Source: Burkholderia paludis (GTDB lineage Bacteria > Pseudomonadota > Gammaproteobacteria > Burkholderiales > Burkholderiaceae). From it: a stretch of 64,000 nucleotides of DNA. Positions within the stretch are counted from its first letter, which is position 1. Each line of letters opens with the position of its first letter. The translations under genes were made by a program, and so were the position numbers. The notes under the pieces are model-generated. The model worked only from the letters and a program-made list of their open reading frames with translations. It did no database searches and was not told where the DNA came from. This document shows positions 27,881 through 36,894 of the stretch, piece by piece. The stretch spans positions 165,096-229,095 of the forward strand of contig NZ_JPGL01000011.1 in NCBI RefSeq assembly GCF_000732615.1, read 5' to 3'.

Positions 27881-28973
27881 ACAAAATCGCAGCGAAGCCG
27901 CGACGCCTCATAAGCTGAAGAAGGCGCGTGAGCAAGGACAGGTTGCGAAGAGTCGCGACCTGTCGCTGGCAATCGTGCTGATTGCGACAATGCTGTATGC
28001 ATCGTCGCAGGCTTGGCCGGTTTGGCGCCAGGTGTTCGCATTTGCCCGGGGACTGATGGTCGAGGCCGGTTCCGGCGGGCTGGATCCGGCATTGCTCGTG
28101 ACACTCCTGGAGCGGATGATTCGCATGTGTATGGTTGCCGCGACCCCGTTTCTGGCTGTCGTGGTGATTGCCGCGATCATCGGCAACCTGTTGCAGGTTG
28201 GGCCGCTGGTTGCGCCAGCGACCATCGAACCGAATTTCGAACGGTTGAATCCGGTCGAGGGCATCAAGCGCTTGTTCTCCCTCCAGTCGATCTACCAGGC
28301 ACTCAGACTGCTGCTGAAGCTCGTGTTGTTGGCGATCGCGGTTTATTTCGCTATCAAGAAACTGTTGCCGCAGTTTTATCTGCTGATGGGCCAGGGCGCC
28401 ATGCGCCAAACGAAGACACTGCTCGACGACATTTCTTCGCTTGGTCTGAAGGTCGGTGCGGTGTTTTTCCTGCTTGCGATGTTCGACTGGCTGTCGGCGC
28501 GCCGGCGTTTCGCGAAGCGGATGAGAATGAGCCGCCGTGAGGTCAAGGACGAAGTGAAGCAACGCGAAGGCGATCCGCGTATCCGCGGACGCTTGCGCGA
28601 ACTTCGACGTGACGTGCTGAAGCGCAGTCTCGCCGTCAGTCATACACGCAGTGCCGACGTGGTCATCACTAATCCTGTCCACCTGGCCGTTGCGTTGCGT
28701 TATGTCGAGGGTGAAATGTCGGCCCCGCAATTGGTCGCGAAGGGACGCGGTTTGATGGCGGCGGTGATGCGAAGCATCGCGTCCCGTCATGGTATCCCGA
28801 TTGTCCCGAATCCCCCGCTTGCTCGCGCGCTATATCGTGAAACGGAGATCGATCAACACATTCCTCCGGCGATGTACGCAACCGTAGCCCGGATCATCGT
28901 CTGGGTATTCGCGCGGCGGCGAGCCGCGCACGAAACCGGCGTCATGCAGGCGCCACTGCGGAGCAGCCGATGA
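27867..28973 (+). CDS. flhB: Flagellar export switch protein FlhB (NPVH variant)
   Basis: 368 aa: a KKAREQGQVAKSRDL N-terminal signature, four membrane helices, and a cytoplasmic domain. FlhB cuts itself between Asn and Pro of an NPTH motif, which lets the export apparatus switch substrates. Here the motif reads NPVH at residues 269-272, in ITNPVHLAVALRY: the Asn and Pro are kept and Thr is Val. The start at 27867 was preferred over an earlier Met because GGGG precedes it. It overlaps both fliR and flhA. Confidence 0.94.
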   Translation: MADAEQNRSEAATPHKLKKAREQGQVAKSRDLSLAIVLIATMLYASSQAWPVWRQVFAFARGLMVEAGSGGLDPALLVTLLERMIRMCMVAATPFLAVVVIAAIIGNLLQVGPLVAPATIEPNFERLNPVEGIKRLFSLQSIYQALRLLLKLVLLAIAVYFAIKKLLPQFYLLMGQGAMRQTKTLLDDISSLGLKVGAVFFLLAMFDWLSARRRFAKRMRMSRREVKDEVKQREGDPRIRGRLRELRRDVLKRSLAVSHTRSADVVITNPVHLAVALRYVEGEMSAPQLVAKGRGLMAAVMRSIASRHGIPIVPNPPLARALYRETEIDQHIPPAMYATVARIIVWVFARRRAAHETGVMQAPLRSSR

Positions 28974-31048
28974 ACGCGTTGAAGCGCATCCTCGGCGGAC
29001 ATGCCGACGTCGTGATGGTCCTGCTTGTCCTCGGCGTGCTGGTGGTGTTGTTCGCCCCGATTCCAGCGGGCGTGCTGGATTTCCTGATCCTCACGAATGT
29101 CAGCTTTGCTCTACTGGTCTTGCTTCTGACCTTTTACATGGAGCGGCCGGTCGAGTTTTCGACGTTCCCGTCGTTGTTGCTGATAGCAACGCTGTTCCGC
29201 TTGTCGCTCAACGTGGCGGCGACGCGTCTGATTCTGTCGTCGGGAAACGCGGGCAAGGTGATATCGGCGATCGGCGCGTTTGTCGTTGGCGGCAACTATG
29301 TCATCGGGTTGATCGTCTTCCTGATCCTTATTGTTGTGCAGTACGTGGTCGTGACCAACGGTGCGCAGCGCGTTTCCGAAGTTGCCGCACGTTTCACGCT
29401 GGACAGCATGCCCGGGCAGCAGATGAGCATCGACGCGGACCTGAACATGGGGTTTATCGATCAGGCGGAAGCACAGCGCCGGCGCAAGAACCTCGAGAAG
29501 GAAGCGGCCTTCTACGGCGCGATGGACGGGGCGAGCAAGTTCGTGAAGGGCGACGCGATTGCCGGTATTCTCATCATGCTGATCAACATCGTCGGCGGGC
29601 TCGTGATCGGCGTGATGCAGCAGGGCATGCCGTGGGGCGAGGCCCTGCAGACATATACGCTGCTCACGATCGGGGACGGGATTGTCACGCAGGTTCCGGC
29701 GCTCGTGATCGCAGTGGGGACCGGCATTATCGTGACGCGCTCCGCAAGCGATGCGAACCTGAGCGCCGAAGTCGCGCGACAGATCACGTCGTTTCCGAAG
29801 ACGCTGTTACTCGTGGCGGGCGCGTTGGGCGGGCTGATTCTGTTGCCCGGCATCCCGCCGCTTCCGGCTGCGGTGCTCTCCGGCCTTGCGTTGACCGTAG
29901 CGGTGCTGCTCTATCGAGCGGCGCGCCGGCGTGAAGCGTCATTGCCGCCCGAATCCGCGGACCAGCCGGGCGACATGCGCGATGCTCGCGGTACCGAGAC
30001 CGATCCCTATGCCCAGCTCGCGGTCGAACCGATCGAAGTTCATCTCGGCGCGTATTGGGCCAGGCAGGCCGATCAGGCGGACAGCTTTCTGAACGAGCGA
30101 ATTGCGGCATTCCGCAATCAACATGCATTCGAATTGGGTCAGGTGTTGCCGCCCGTTCGATTCAAGGCGAATGGCAAGCTCGCTCCCGATCGTTACGAGA
30201 TTCTGGTGGACGGCGTCCCTCGCGCGAGGGGAGAGGCGCGTGTCGAGCGCTTGCTCGCCATTCATCCGTCGGGCGACGTGCGATCGGTACCCGGTGAGCC
30301 GACGCGGGACCCCACATATGGCCTGCCTGCGATCTGGATCGAGGAAAGGCAGCGCGAGGTCGCGCTTGCCGCGAAGTTCACACTCGTGGACGGCGGCACG
30401 GTTCTGATTACCCACCTGTGCGAAATACTGCGCCGCGAATCCGCGACCTTGCTTACCCGCGGCGAGACCGAGCGTTTGCTGTCACGTGTCCGAAGTGCGC
30501 AGCCCGGCCTTGTCGAAGAACTGGTACCGACGGTCCTGGCGCTGAGCGACATTCAGAAAGTACTGCAGAGCTTGTTGCGCGAGAAGGTACCGATTCGAAA
30601 TATCGAAGCGATCGTCGAGACGCTCGCCGATGCGGCGCGTTACAGCAAGGACGTGGGTCAACTGACAGAACTGGTGCGACGCAGGTTAAGTCACGCGATT
30701 TGTCATGGACTGGTCGGTGACACCAACGCACTTCATGTGCTGACACTCGATCCCGCGATCGAGGGCGAGATTCTGAGTGGCTTTCAGGCAGTGCGTGAGG
30801 CGCCGGATGGGACGCCGCAGCCGTTTGCGATCGATCCGCGCCTCTCGGAGCAACTCATGACGCGTCTTGTGCAGCAGGCCGAACGCATGATGAAAGGAAA
30901 CCTGCAGCCGGTGCTGCTTTGCGCTCCCGATCTACGACGCCATCTCCGTGCTCTGTCCGAACGCGTCGTGCCGCATTTGCGTGTGCTGTCGATGGCCGAG
31001 ATTCCGCAGTCCGTCGAGCTGAAATCGTGGGGAATCGTGAAGCTGTAG
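28970..31048 (+). CDS. flhA: Flagellar export apparatus protein FlhA
   Basis: 692 aa, the full family length. The N-terminal half has about eight membrane helices with the conserved cytoplasmic loop (MPGQQMSIDADLNMG then EAAFYGAMDGASKFVKGDAI). The C-terminal half is the cytoplasmic domain that forms a nine-membered ring and docks chaperone-substrate complexes. GIPPLPAAVLSG marks the junction. It starts in an ATGA overlap with flhB. Confidence 0.96.
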   Translation: MNALKRILGGHADVVMVLLVLGVLVVLFAPIPAGVLDFLILTNVSFALLVLLLTFYMERPVEFSTFPSLLLIATLFRLSLNVAATRLILSSGNAGKVISAIGAFVVGGNYVIGLIVFLILIVVQYVVVTNGAQRVSEVAARFTLDSMPGQQMSIDADLNMGFIDQAEAQRRRKNLEKEAAFYGAMDGASKFVKGDAIAGILIMLINIVGGLVIGVMQQGMPWGEALQTYTLLTIGDGIVTQVPALVIAVGTGIIVTRSASDANLSAEVARQITSFPKTLLLVAGALGGLILLPGIPPLPAAVLSGLALTVAVLLYRAARRREASLPPESADQPGDMRDARGTETDPYAQLAVEPIEVHLGAYWARQADQADSFLNERIAAFRNQHAFELGQVLPPVRFKANGKLAPDRYEILVDGVPRARGEARVERLLAIHPSGDVRSVPGEPTRDPTYGLPAIWIEERQREVALAAKFTLVDGGTVLITHLCEILRRESATLLTRGETERLLSRVRSAQPGLVEELVPTVLALSDIQKVLQSLLREKVPIRNIEAIVETLADAARYSKDVGQLTELVRRRLSHAICHGLVGDTNALHVLTLDPAIEGEILSGFQAVREAPDGTPQPFAIDPRLSEQLMTRLVQQAERMMKGNLQPVLLCAPDLRRHLRALSERVVPHLRVLSMAEIPQSVELKSWGIVKL

Positions 31049-31121
31049 TGCTGTAGCGACAAAGACTTGACTGAAAAGCGTCGCAGTACCCCTTGTTTTG
31101 AAAAAAAGGCCAAACACGGAC

Positions 31122-31901
31122 ATGGACGACATATTTGCGATTGGATTGATTGGCATGCAGCAGGATCTGGCCAAGGTGGATCGAGTCGCGGCGAATATCG
31201 CGAACGTATCGACACCCGGCTATCGACGCGAAGTGCTTGGCGCAGCGCCGTTCGCTGACGTCGCGCGGCTGGCAGCCGGCGACCGCCCGGGCCCGGCGTC
31301 TTCCGCGGTGGGAGCGGGGTTCGAGCAGGCAAACATGCGTGTTCTGCTCGATACGCGTCCCGGCACACTCAAGGTGACGGGCGAGCCGCTGGACGTGGCC
31401 CTTACTTCCGATGGATTTTTCGAAGTAGAAACGGCCAATGGAACGGCTTATACGCGGCAAGGCAACTTCAGTGTGGATAGCCGCGGCAGGCTCGTCACCG
31501 CTCAGGGCGATCCGGTGATGGGGCGTGGCGGGGAGATCCATCTGAACACGACGACACCTGTGATCGATCGGCAGGGCAATGTCACCGAGCCGGCGTCGTC
31601 CAGCGCGTCCGCAGCGGCATCGCGTTCGCCGGTGGCACAGTTGAAGATCGTCACGTTTGACGATCCGCAGTCGTTGACGAAGATCGGCGACGGCCTGTAC
31701 GCCGCCGGGAACGGTATGAAAGTGATAACGGACGGAACGGAGGTGCGGCAGGGCGCACTCGAGAATTCGAACGTAAACGCGATGCGGGAAATGATGCAGC
31801 TCATGCAGACGACGCGCCATTTCGAGTCGATGCAGAAAATCGTTCAGAACTACGACGGGTTACTGGACACGGCCATTCACAAGCTCGGCGATCTGTCGTA
31901 A
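31122..31901 (+). CDS. flgF: Flagellar proximal-rod protein FlgF
   Basis: 259 aa. The N-terminal rod motif is GMQQDLAKVDRVAANIANVSTPGYRRE. The central region has the FlgF/FlgG-type LDVALTSDGFFEVETANGTAYTRQGNF. The C-terminal helix is NVNAMREMMQLMQTTRHFES. FlgF is a proximal-rod subunit beneath FlgG. The ATG at 31122 was chosen because the rod motif follows directly. An internal Ala/Ser stretch (ASSSASAAASRS) is unusual. Confidence 0.88.
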   Translation: MDDIFAIGLIGMQQDLAKVDRVAANIANVSTPGYRREVLGAAPFADVARLAAGDRPGPASSAVGAGFEQANMRVLLDTRPGTLKVTGEPLDVALTSDGFFEVETANGTAYTRQGNFSVDSRGRLVTAQGDPVMGRGGEIHLNTTTPVIDRQGNVTEPASSSASAAASRSPVAQLKIVTFDDPQSLTKIGDGLYAAGNGMKVITDGTEVRQGALENSNVNAMREMMQLMQTTRHFESMQKIVQNYDGLLDTAIHKLGDLS

Positions 31902-31931
31902 CGCCATGACCGGAACAGGGAACAGCAAATC

Positions 31932-32744
31932 ATGCTAGACGCTCTTTATGTCGCGGCAACCGGCATGCAGGCCCAGCAGCTTGATGTCGACACCATTGCG
32001 AACAACCTCGCCAATCTCAACACGACGGCATTCAAGAAATCGAGGATCAGCTTTACCGACCTCGTCACGCTGGAGCGCGTCCGGCAAACGCACGTGGTGG
32101 GAAACGGACGAGGTGGCGGCATCGACGAAGCCGGGCCGCTCGCCGCCGTGCCGCGCATGGGAGCGGGTGTCGGTATCGCCAGCGTGGCCAAGCTGTTCGA
32201 TGCAGGGGTGATTTCGCAGACCAACTCGCAGTGGGACGTCGCGATCAACGGTGATGGCTTCCTGTCCGTGTCGATGCCGGACGGGTCGACTGCGTATACC
32301 CGGGGCGGCACGCTGATCGTCAATGGTGACGGACTGCTTGCGACTCAAAGCGGGCAACCGCTCAAGCCCGGTCTTGCCGTACCGGCGAATTCGACCGGGA
32401 TGACGATCGGCAGCGACGGCAGCGTGTCGGTCACGGTTCCTGGTCAGAGCGGACCGGTGAAACTCGGTCAATTGCAACTCGTGAGGTTTTCCAACCCGGC
32501 TGCCTTGCTCGCACAAGGCGACGGACTCTACAGCGAAAGCGACGGTTCGGGCGAGCCGATCTCGGGCGATGCGGGACAGGACGGCATCGGAACCCTGCAG
32601 CAGGGCTCACTGGAGGGATCGAATGTGCAGATGGTCGACGAGATGGTCAACCTGATGGTCGCGCAGCGAGCCTACGAGGCGAGCGTGAAGGTCGCTCAGG
32701 CATCCGACGAACTGCTTGGCCTGGTCAATAACCTGCGCAAGTGA
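31932..32744 (+). CDS. flgG: Flagellar distal-rod protein FlgG
   Basis: 270 aa. It has ALYVAATGMQAQQLDVDTIANNLANLNT at the N-terminus and the long-rod signature FKKSRISFTDLV. The C-terminal helix is VQMVDEMVNLMVAQRAYEASVK. FlgG builds the distal rod that crosses the periplasm and peptidoglycan. It lies 30 bp after flgF, the usual gene order. Residues 95-120 and the total length are normal for the family. Confidence 0.94.
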   Translation: MLDALYVAATGMQAQQLDVDTIANNLANLNTTAFKKSRISFTDLVTLERVRQTHVVGNGRGGGIDEAGPLAAVPRMGAGVGIASVAKLFDAGVISQTNSQWDVAINGDGFLSVSMPDGSTAYTRGGTLIVNGDGLLATQSGQPLKPGLAVPANSTGMTIGSDGSVSVTVPGQSGPVKLGQLQLVRFSNPAALLAQGDGLYSESDGSGEPISGDAGQDGIGTLQQGSLEGSNVQMVDEMVNLMVAQRAYEASVKVAQASDELLGLVNNLRK

Positions 32745-32750
32745 ACCGAC

Positions 32751-33845
32751 ATGATGCTTGACAGCGTTCGAGTGGGTCCGCATACGTCGAAGTCCGTGCA
32801 CCGGAGTGCGCTGACGCTCCTGGCTGTGCTGTCGTTCAATGCTCACGCAGGACAGGACGATGTGGTCCGGATCGACTTGCGCGGCGACGTTGAAGTGACT
32901 CACCGCAATGTCTCGCTGGGCGACATAGCCGTCGTTCGCGACAGCGATGACACGAGAAGTCGTCGCCTTGCCGCATTGCCTATCGGGTCGGTACCGCAGT
33001 CAGGCGTGTCCGTCGTCGTGCCTCGTGTCGTACTGGGCGCATGGATCGAGAAGCGCCTGGGGCTTCGAGCCGGACAGATCGAATGGAGCGGAGAGGCGTC
33101 GAGCCGCGTGCATCTTGCCGTGTCGAGGGTGCGAGGCGACCTGATTGGTCAACGGGCCGAGGCCGCGCTGCGGGCCGAGCTCGAGACGCGCGGGATGCAT
33201 TGCATGATTTCGCTCGCACGTACGCCGGTCGACGTCGACGTTCCGGCAGGCGCGCTGACGATGGACGTACGCCAGATCGCGCCCCCGGCGATCCAGGATA
33301 CGGCGGGAGACCGCTTCGTTTCGAAACATCAGTCAGCATGGGTGGATCTTCGCGTCGACGGGATTTTCGTGCGAACGGTACCGGTGGATTTCGACGTGAG
33401 TGTTTTTGCGCCGACCTATGTTGCTGCACGGGATCTGCGCGTCGGTCAGATCCTTGATCCGACGCGGCCCGATCCGGCCCAGGTGAAGATCGAGGAACGA
33501 GAGTGGAGCGGTCGACCGACGCCGCCGCTCCGTGTGGCGACGGCGCTCGATCCGGCACGGAAAGTCGAGTCGGTTGATGCCGGGGACGATTCGATGATGC
33601 GCGTGCGTCGCCCGGTCCAGGCGGGGCGCGTCCTGTCGAAGGCCGATGTCGAGCCGCTGCCCAAGGTGGTGCGTGGTGACTATGCGACTTTGCGCGAAGT
33701 TGACGGTCCGATCGCGCTGGAAAGCCGCGTAGAGGTGATGGAGGACGGTCAGGTAGGCGATGCCGTGCGCGTCAGGCAGACCGGTGCGTCGGATACGGTC
33801 GTGGCGCGCGTGACCGGGCCGCATGCGGTGGAGGTACAGCGATGA
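32751..33845 (+). CDS. flgA: P-ring assembly chaperone FlgA
   Basis: 364 aa, longer than the common 220-240 aa. A signal peptide (ALTLLAVLSFNAHA) leads to N-terminal domains (VSLGDIAVVRD) and a C-terminal SAF domain (VQAGRVLSKADVEPLP, then VGDAVRVRQTGASDTVVARVTGP). FlgA works in the periplasm, helping FlgI polymerise around the rod. The gene overlaps flgH by 4 bp. The extra length is in the N-terminal half, as in some multi-domain FlgA proteins. Confidence 0.86.
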   Translation: MMLDSVRVGPHTSKSVHRSALTLLAVLSFNAHAGQDDVVRIDLRGDVEVTHRNVSLGDIAVVRDSDDTRSRRLAALPIGSVPQSGVSVVVPRVVLGAWIEKRLGLRAGQIEWSGEASSRVHLAVSRVRGDLIGQRAEAALRAELETRGMHCMISLARTPVDVDVPAGALTMDVRQIAPPAIQDTAGDRFVSKHQSAWVDLRVDGIFVRTVPVDFDVSVFAPTYVAARDLRVGQILDPTRPDPAQVKIEEREWSGRPTPPLRVATALDPARKVESVDAGDDSMMRVRRPVQAGRVLSKADVEPLPKVVRGDYATLREVDGPIALESRVEVMEDGQVGDAVRVRQTGASDTVVARVTGPHAVEVQR

Positions 33846-34432
33846 ACCTGCTCCGCCTGCCCGTTTCCGCCGTGCTCGGCATGCTGATCGCCGTCGCTTC
33901 GCAATGCGCTTCGGCCGAAAGCCTGTATCGCGAAGAGACCTATCGCGCCCTGACGAGCGATCAAAAGGCCTATCGAGCCGGTGACCTGCTCACCGTCAAG
34001 GTTTACGAGCAATCGTCGGCGACGACGAGCACCGACACGTCGACGCAGCGGACGAACGGCCTCAACGGTTCGATTTCCATCTTGCCGAGCGGCCGGCAAC
34101 TCGGCGGATCGCTTGCTCAGGGTGGTACGTTCGACGGAGGTGGTACGACCCAGCGTGCGAACAAGCTGCTTGCGACGCTTAGCGTGAACGTCAAGGATGT
34201 GCTGCCCAACGGCGATCTCGTTGTGGCGGGAGAGCAGACCTTGACCGTCAACAACGAACAGCACAAGGTCAATCTGACCGGTCGGGTCAGACCGCAGGAC
34301 ATATCGAGCGACAACGTCGTCTTATCGACGCGCCTTGCCGATGCGCATATCGACTACGTCGGCGAAGGCGATCTGTCGGATCGCCAGAAGCGCGGCTGGT
34401 GGCGCAAGGTGCTGGATTGGCTGGGGCTATGA
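33842..34432 (+). CDS. flgH: Flagellar L-ring protein FlgH without a clear lipobox
   Basis: 196 aa. The mature part has AYRAGDLLTVKVYEQSSATTS, LSVNVKDVLPNGDLVVAGEQTLTVNNE and the family end VGEGDLSDRQKRGWWRKVLDWL. FlgH forms the outer-membrane ring of the rod bushing and is normally a lipoprotein. Here the signal region reads LIAVASQCASAES: the Cys follows Gln, which is not a standard lipobox, and cleavage after CASA looks more likely. It overlaps flgI (ATGA). Confidence 0.9.
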   Translation: MNLLRLPVSAVLGMLIAVASQCASAESLYREETYRALTSDQKAYRAGDLLTVKVYEQSSATTSTDTSTQRTNGLNGSISILPSGRQLGGSLAQGGTFDGGGTTQRANKLLATLSVNVKDVLPNGDLVVAGEQTLTVNNEQHKVNLTGRVRPQDISSDNVVLSTRLADAHIDYVGEGDLSDRQKRGWWRKVLDWLGL

Positions 34433-35601
34433 TGAATCGAGCATCGTATCTGAGCGCCGGGACGGCATACGCCGTCGCATGCGGCACCCGTATCCTCGCC
34501 GCCGTTGCTTTGGGCGTTGCGCTGGCCGCGACTGCATGCGCGGCCGAAGGCACGACGCGTGTGAAGGATCTGGGCAAGCTGCGTGGTTGGCGCGACAACG
34601 CGCTGGTCGGCTACGGCATCGTCACGGGCCTGGCAGGAACGGGAGATTCGCCTACCAATGCGACGACGCGGCAGGCGCTGTCGAACGTATTTGCGCAATT
34701 CAATCTGACCATCCCCGCGTCGCAAGTCCAGAGTCGCAACGTCGCGGTCGTAATGGTGTCGGCCGAGATGCCGCCGTTCGCGCGCGCTGGCGATGCGCTG
34801 GACGTGACGGTGTCCTCGACCGGCGACGCACGGAGCCTGGTCGGCGGCACGCTGCTTGTCGCGCCGCTCAAGGCAGCCAACGGACGCACGTATGCCCTGG
34901 CAGAGGGCGCGGTCGACGTCGGAGGATACCGCTACGACGCCAACGGTAACGTGGTGCAGAAAAATCACCCGACAGTGGGATCGATTCCGAACGGCGCGAA
35001 AGTCGAAGTGGGCGTGACGGCGCAAATGGTTGCTCCCGACCAGACCATCACGTTCGACCTCGCCGATCCCGACTACACGACGGCGAGCCGGATTGCCGCG
35101 GCCATCAACGCGAGACTCGGTGCGGGCGTGGCGCGTGCGCGCGACGCAGAGGGTGTCGAAATATCGGTTCCGAACGATCAACGCGACCAGCTCGTATCGT
35201 TCGTGTCGCGCATCGAGGCGGTTGGTGTCGAGCCGGATCGCCGCGCACGCGTCGTGATCAATGAACGCACGGGTACGGTCGTTTCGGGCGGCGATGTCCG
35301 CATCTCGCCGGTGGCGATTTCGCAAGGCGATCTGAAGATCTCGATCTCCAGCTACAACAGCGTATCGCAACCGATCGGCATTTGGGGCGGCCATTCCGGC
35401 GCGCGTACGGCGCTTGTCACTAATTCGACGATCGACGTGGACGAGCAGCTCGGTCCCGGCTATGTCGGACCGCGGAGCAATACGGTTGCGGATCTCGTGC
35501 AGTCGCTGGCGCGACTCAAGACGAATACCCGCGACATGATCTCGATTTTGCAGGCAATCAAGGCGGCAGGCGCGCTGCATGCCGAGCTCGTGGTGCAGTG
35601 A
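34429..35601 (+). CDS. flgI: Flagellar P-ring protein FlgI
   Basis: 390 aa. A signal peptide ends near ATACAAE. The conserved opening TRVKDLGKLRGWRDNALVGYGIVTGLAGTGD then leads through PPFARAGDALDVTVSSTGDARSLVGGTLL to the end LKTNTRDMISILQAIKAAGALHAELVVQ. FlgI forms the ring in the peptidoglycan layer. ATG at 34429 overlaps the flgH stop; a second Met follows at once. Confidence 0.94.
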   Translation: MMNRASYLSAGTAYAVACGTRILAAVALGVALAATACAAEGTTRVKDLGKLRGWRDNALVGYGIVTGLAGTGDSPTNATTRQALSNVFAQFNLTIPASQVQSRNVAVVMVSAEMPPFARAGDALDVTVSSTGDARSLVGGTLLVAPLKAANGRTYALAEGAVDVGGYRYDANGNVVQKNHPTVGSIPNGAKVEVGVTAQMVAPDQTITFDLADPDYTTASRIAAAINARLGAGVARARDAEGVEISVPNDQRDQLVSFVSRIEAVGVEPDRRARVVINERTGTVVSGGDVRISPVAISQGDLKISISSYNSVSQPIGIWGGHSGARTALVTNSTIDVDEQLGPGYVGPRSNTVADLVQSLARLKTNTRDMISILQAIKAAGALHAELVVQ

Positions 35602-35621
35602 ACGATCAACAGGAGAACGCA

Positions 35622-35999
35622 GTGACGGAAGGAATGGAGGCGATCACAAGCGCAACACTGGGGCTGGCGCTGGATGCCGCGAGCCTGCGGCAGCAGGCGA
35701 TTGCCGCGAACATCGCGAATGCGCAGACCGATGGGTATGTTCCGCTGGGTGTCGATTTCGAGCGGCAATTGACAGACGCACGACAGACGTGGGCCAGTTC
35801 CGGCAGTGTCGATGCCGAGTCTTTGCGCGGCGTGGCGCCGCGTCTCGTGCGTGTCGTGTCGCAAGACGGCATGCAGTCGGGACTCGACATGCAGGTTGCG
35901 GCACTGGCGCAGAACGGCGTGCATTTTCAGACGTTGCTGAAAGCGTTGTCGAAACACTATGCGTTGCTTGAAGAAGCGGTCAGCGACGGCAAGAAGTGA
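35622..35999 (+). CDS. flgB: Flagellar proximal-rod protein FlgB
   Basis: 125 aa from a GTG with AGGAG 6 nt upstream. The rod motif is ALDAASLRQQAIAANIANAQTDGYVPLGVDFE and the C-terminal helix FQTLLKALSKHYALLEEAV. FlgB sits at the base of the rod near FliE. Placing flgB and flgC after flgI, rather than at the head of an flgBCDEFG run, is unlike the primary flagellar loci of beta-proteobacteria. Confidence 0.88.
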   Translation: MTEGMEAITSATLGLALDAASLRQQAIAANIANAQTDGYVPLGVDFERQLTDARQTWASSGSVDAESLRGVAPRLVRVVSQDGMQSGLDMQVAALAQNGVHFQTLLKALSKHYALLEEAVSDGKK

Positions 36000-36018
36000 T
36001 TCCTTGAGGAGATGTCCG

Positions 36019-36492
36019 ATGGACTATCAGCAGGTGTTTGCGATCAGTTCGGCCGGCATGACGGTCGAGCGCACGCGCGTGGACGTTGCGGCACTGAACC
36101 TGGCCAACGCCAACACGATGCAGGGCAGCGGCGGTGTGCGCTACCAGCCGTTGCGGGTCGTCGCGACGAGCGTGCCGGCATCGTATGCGACAGGGACCTT
36201 TGGCGCGCGATTCGATGCCGAGATGGCGCGAGCGCAAATCAACGGAACGTCAACCTTCAGCATGCCGACCGCGGTCGTCGTGCCGGGTGAATCGTCACCC
36301 CGTCGCGTCTATGAGCCTGACAATCCGTTCGCCGACGACAAGGGGTTCATCGAATATCCCGGCGTCAATCCGGCGCAGGAGATGGTCGGAATGATGGGGG
36401 CGATGCGCGCATATGAGGCCAACGTCGCGGCGATGAACATGGAAAAGACGCTGGTATTGCGCACGCTCGATATCGGTGGGGCGCAATCATGA
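36019..36492 (+). CDS. flgC: Flagellar proximal-rod protein FlgC
   Basis: 157 aa. The N-terminal motif is FAISSAGMTVERTRVDVAALNLANANT. The end has GVNPAQEMVGMMGAMRAYEANVAAMNMEKTLVLRTLDI, typical of FlgC. GAGGAG lies 7 nt before the ATG. The stop overlaps the fliE start. Confidence 0.92.
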   Translation: MDYQQVFAISSAGMTVERTRVDVAALNLANANTMQGSGGVRYQPLRVVATSVPASYATGTFGARFDAEMARAQINGTSTFSMPTAVVVPGESSPRRVYEPDNPFADDKGFIEYPGVNPAQEMVGMMGAMRAYEANVAAMNMEKTLVLRTLDIGGAQS

Positions 36493-36815
36493 GCGGCATC
36501 GATGCAATCACGGCCGCCGCGTCGGCTGCCACTGCCCAGGTACCGATTCCCGGCCCGGAGACAGGCGCCGTCCCGGACGCCGGTGCGCAACCGTCCGCGT
36601 CGTTCGGCCAGTTCGTCGGTGACGGGGTGGAACAGGTGAATCAGGCGCTTCTCGCGTCGCAAAGCGATTTGCAGTCCCTCGCGCTGGGGAATGCGCAGAA
36701 TCTGCATCAGATCATGATGCGCCTCGAGGAAACCCGCCTGTCGTTCGAGCTGATGATGCAGGTGCGTTCACGCGTGCTCGAGGCGTATCAGGATGTGATG
36801 AAGATGCAGATCTAG
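36489..36815 (+). CDS. fliE: Hook-basal body junction protein FliE
   Basis: 108 aa. The N-terminus is variable and low in complexity. The conserved C-terminal half reads FGQFVGDGVEQVNQALLASQSD, then LHQIMMRLEETRLSFELMMQVRSRVLEAYQDVMKMQI. FliE links the MS ring to the proximal rod and is the first axial protein exported. It overlaps flgC and stands directly before fliF. Confidence 0.93.
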   Translation: MSGIDAITAAASAATAQVPIPGPETGAVPDAGAQPSASFGQFVGDGVEQVNQALLASQSDLQSLALGNAQNLHQIMMRLEETRLSFELMMQVRSRVLEAYQDVMKMQI

Positions 36816-36894
36816 TCGAGGATTCGATGCGCGGATATGAAGCGGCGGTCCGGTACGACCGCGACGTACGAGATACCAGTAGGAGTGCGACCTG

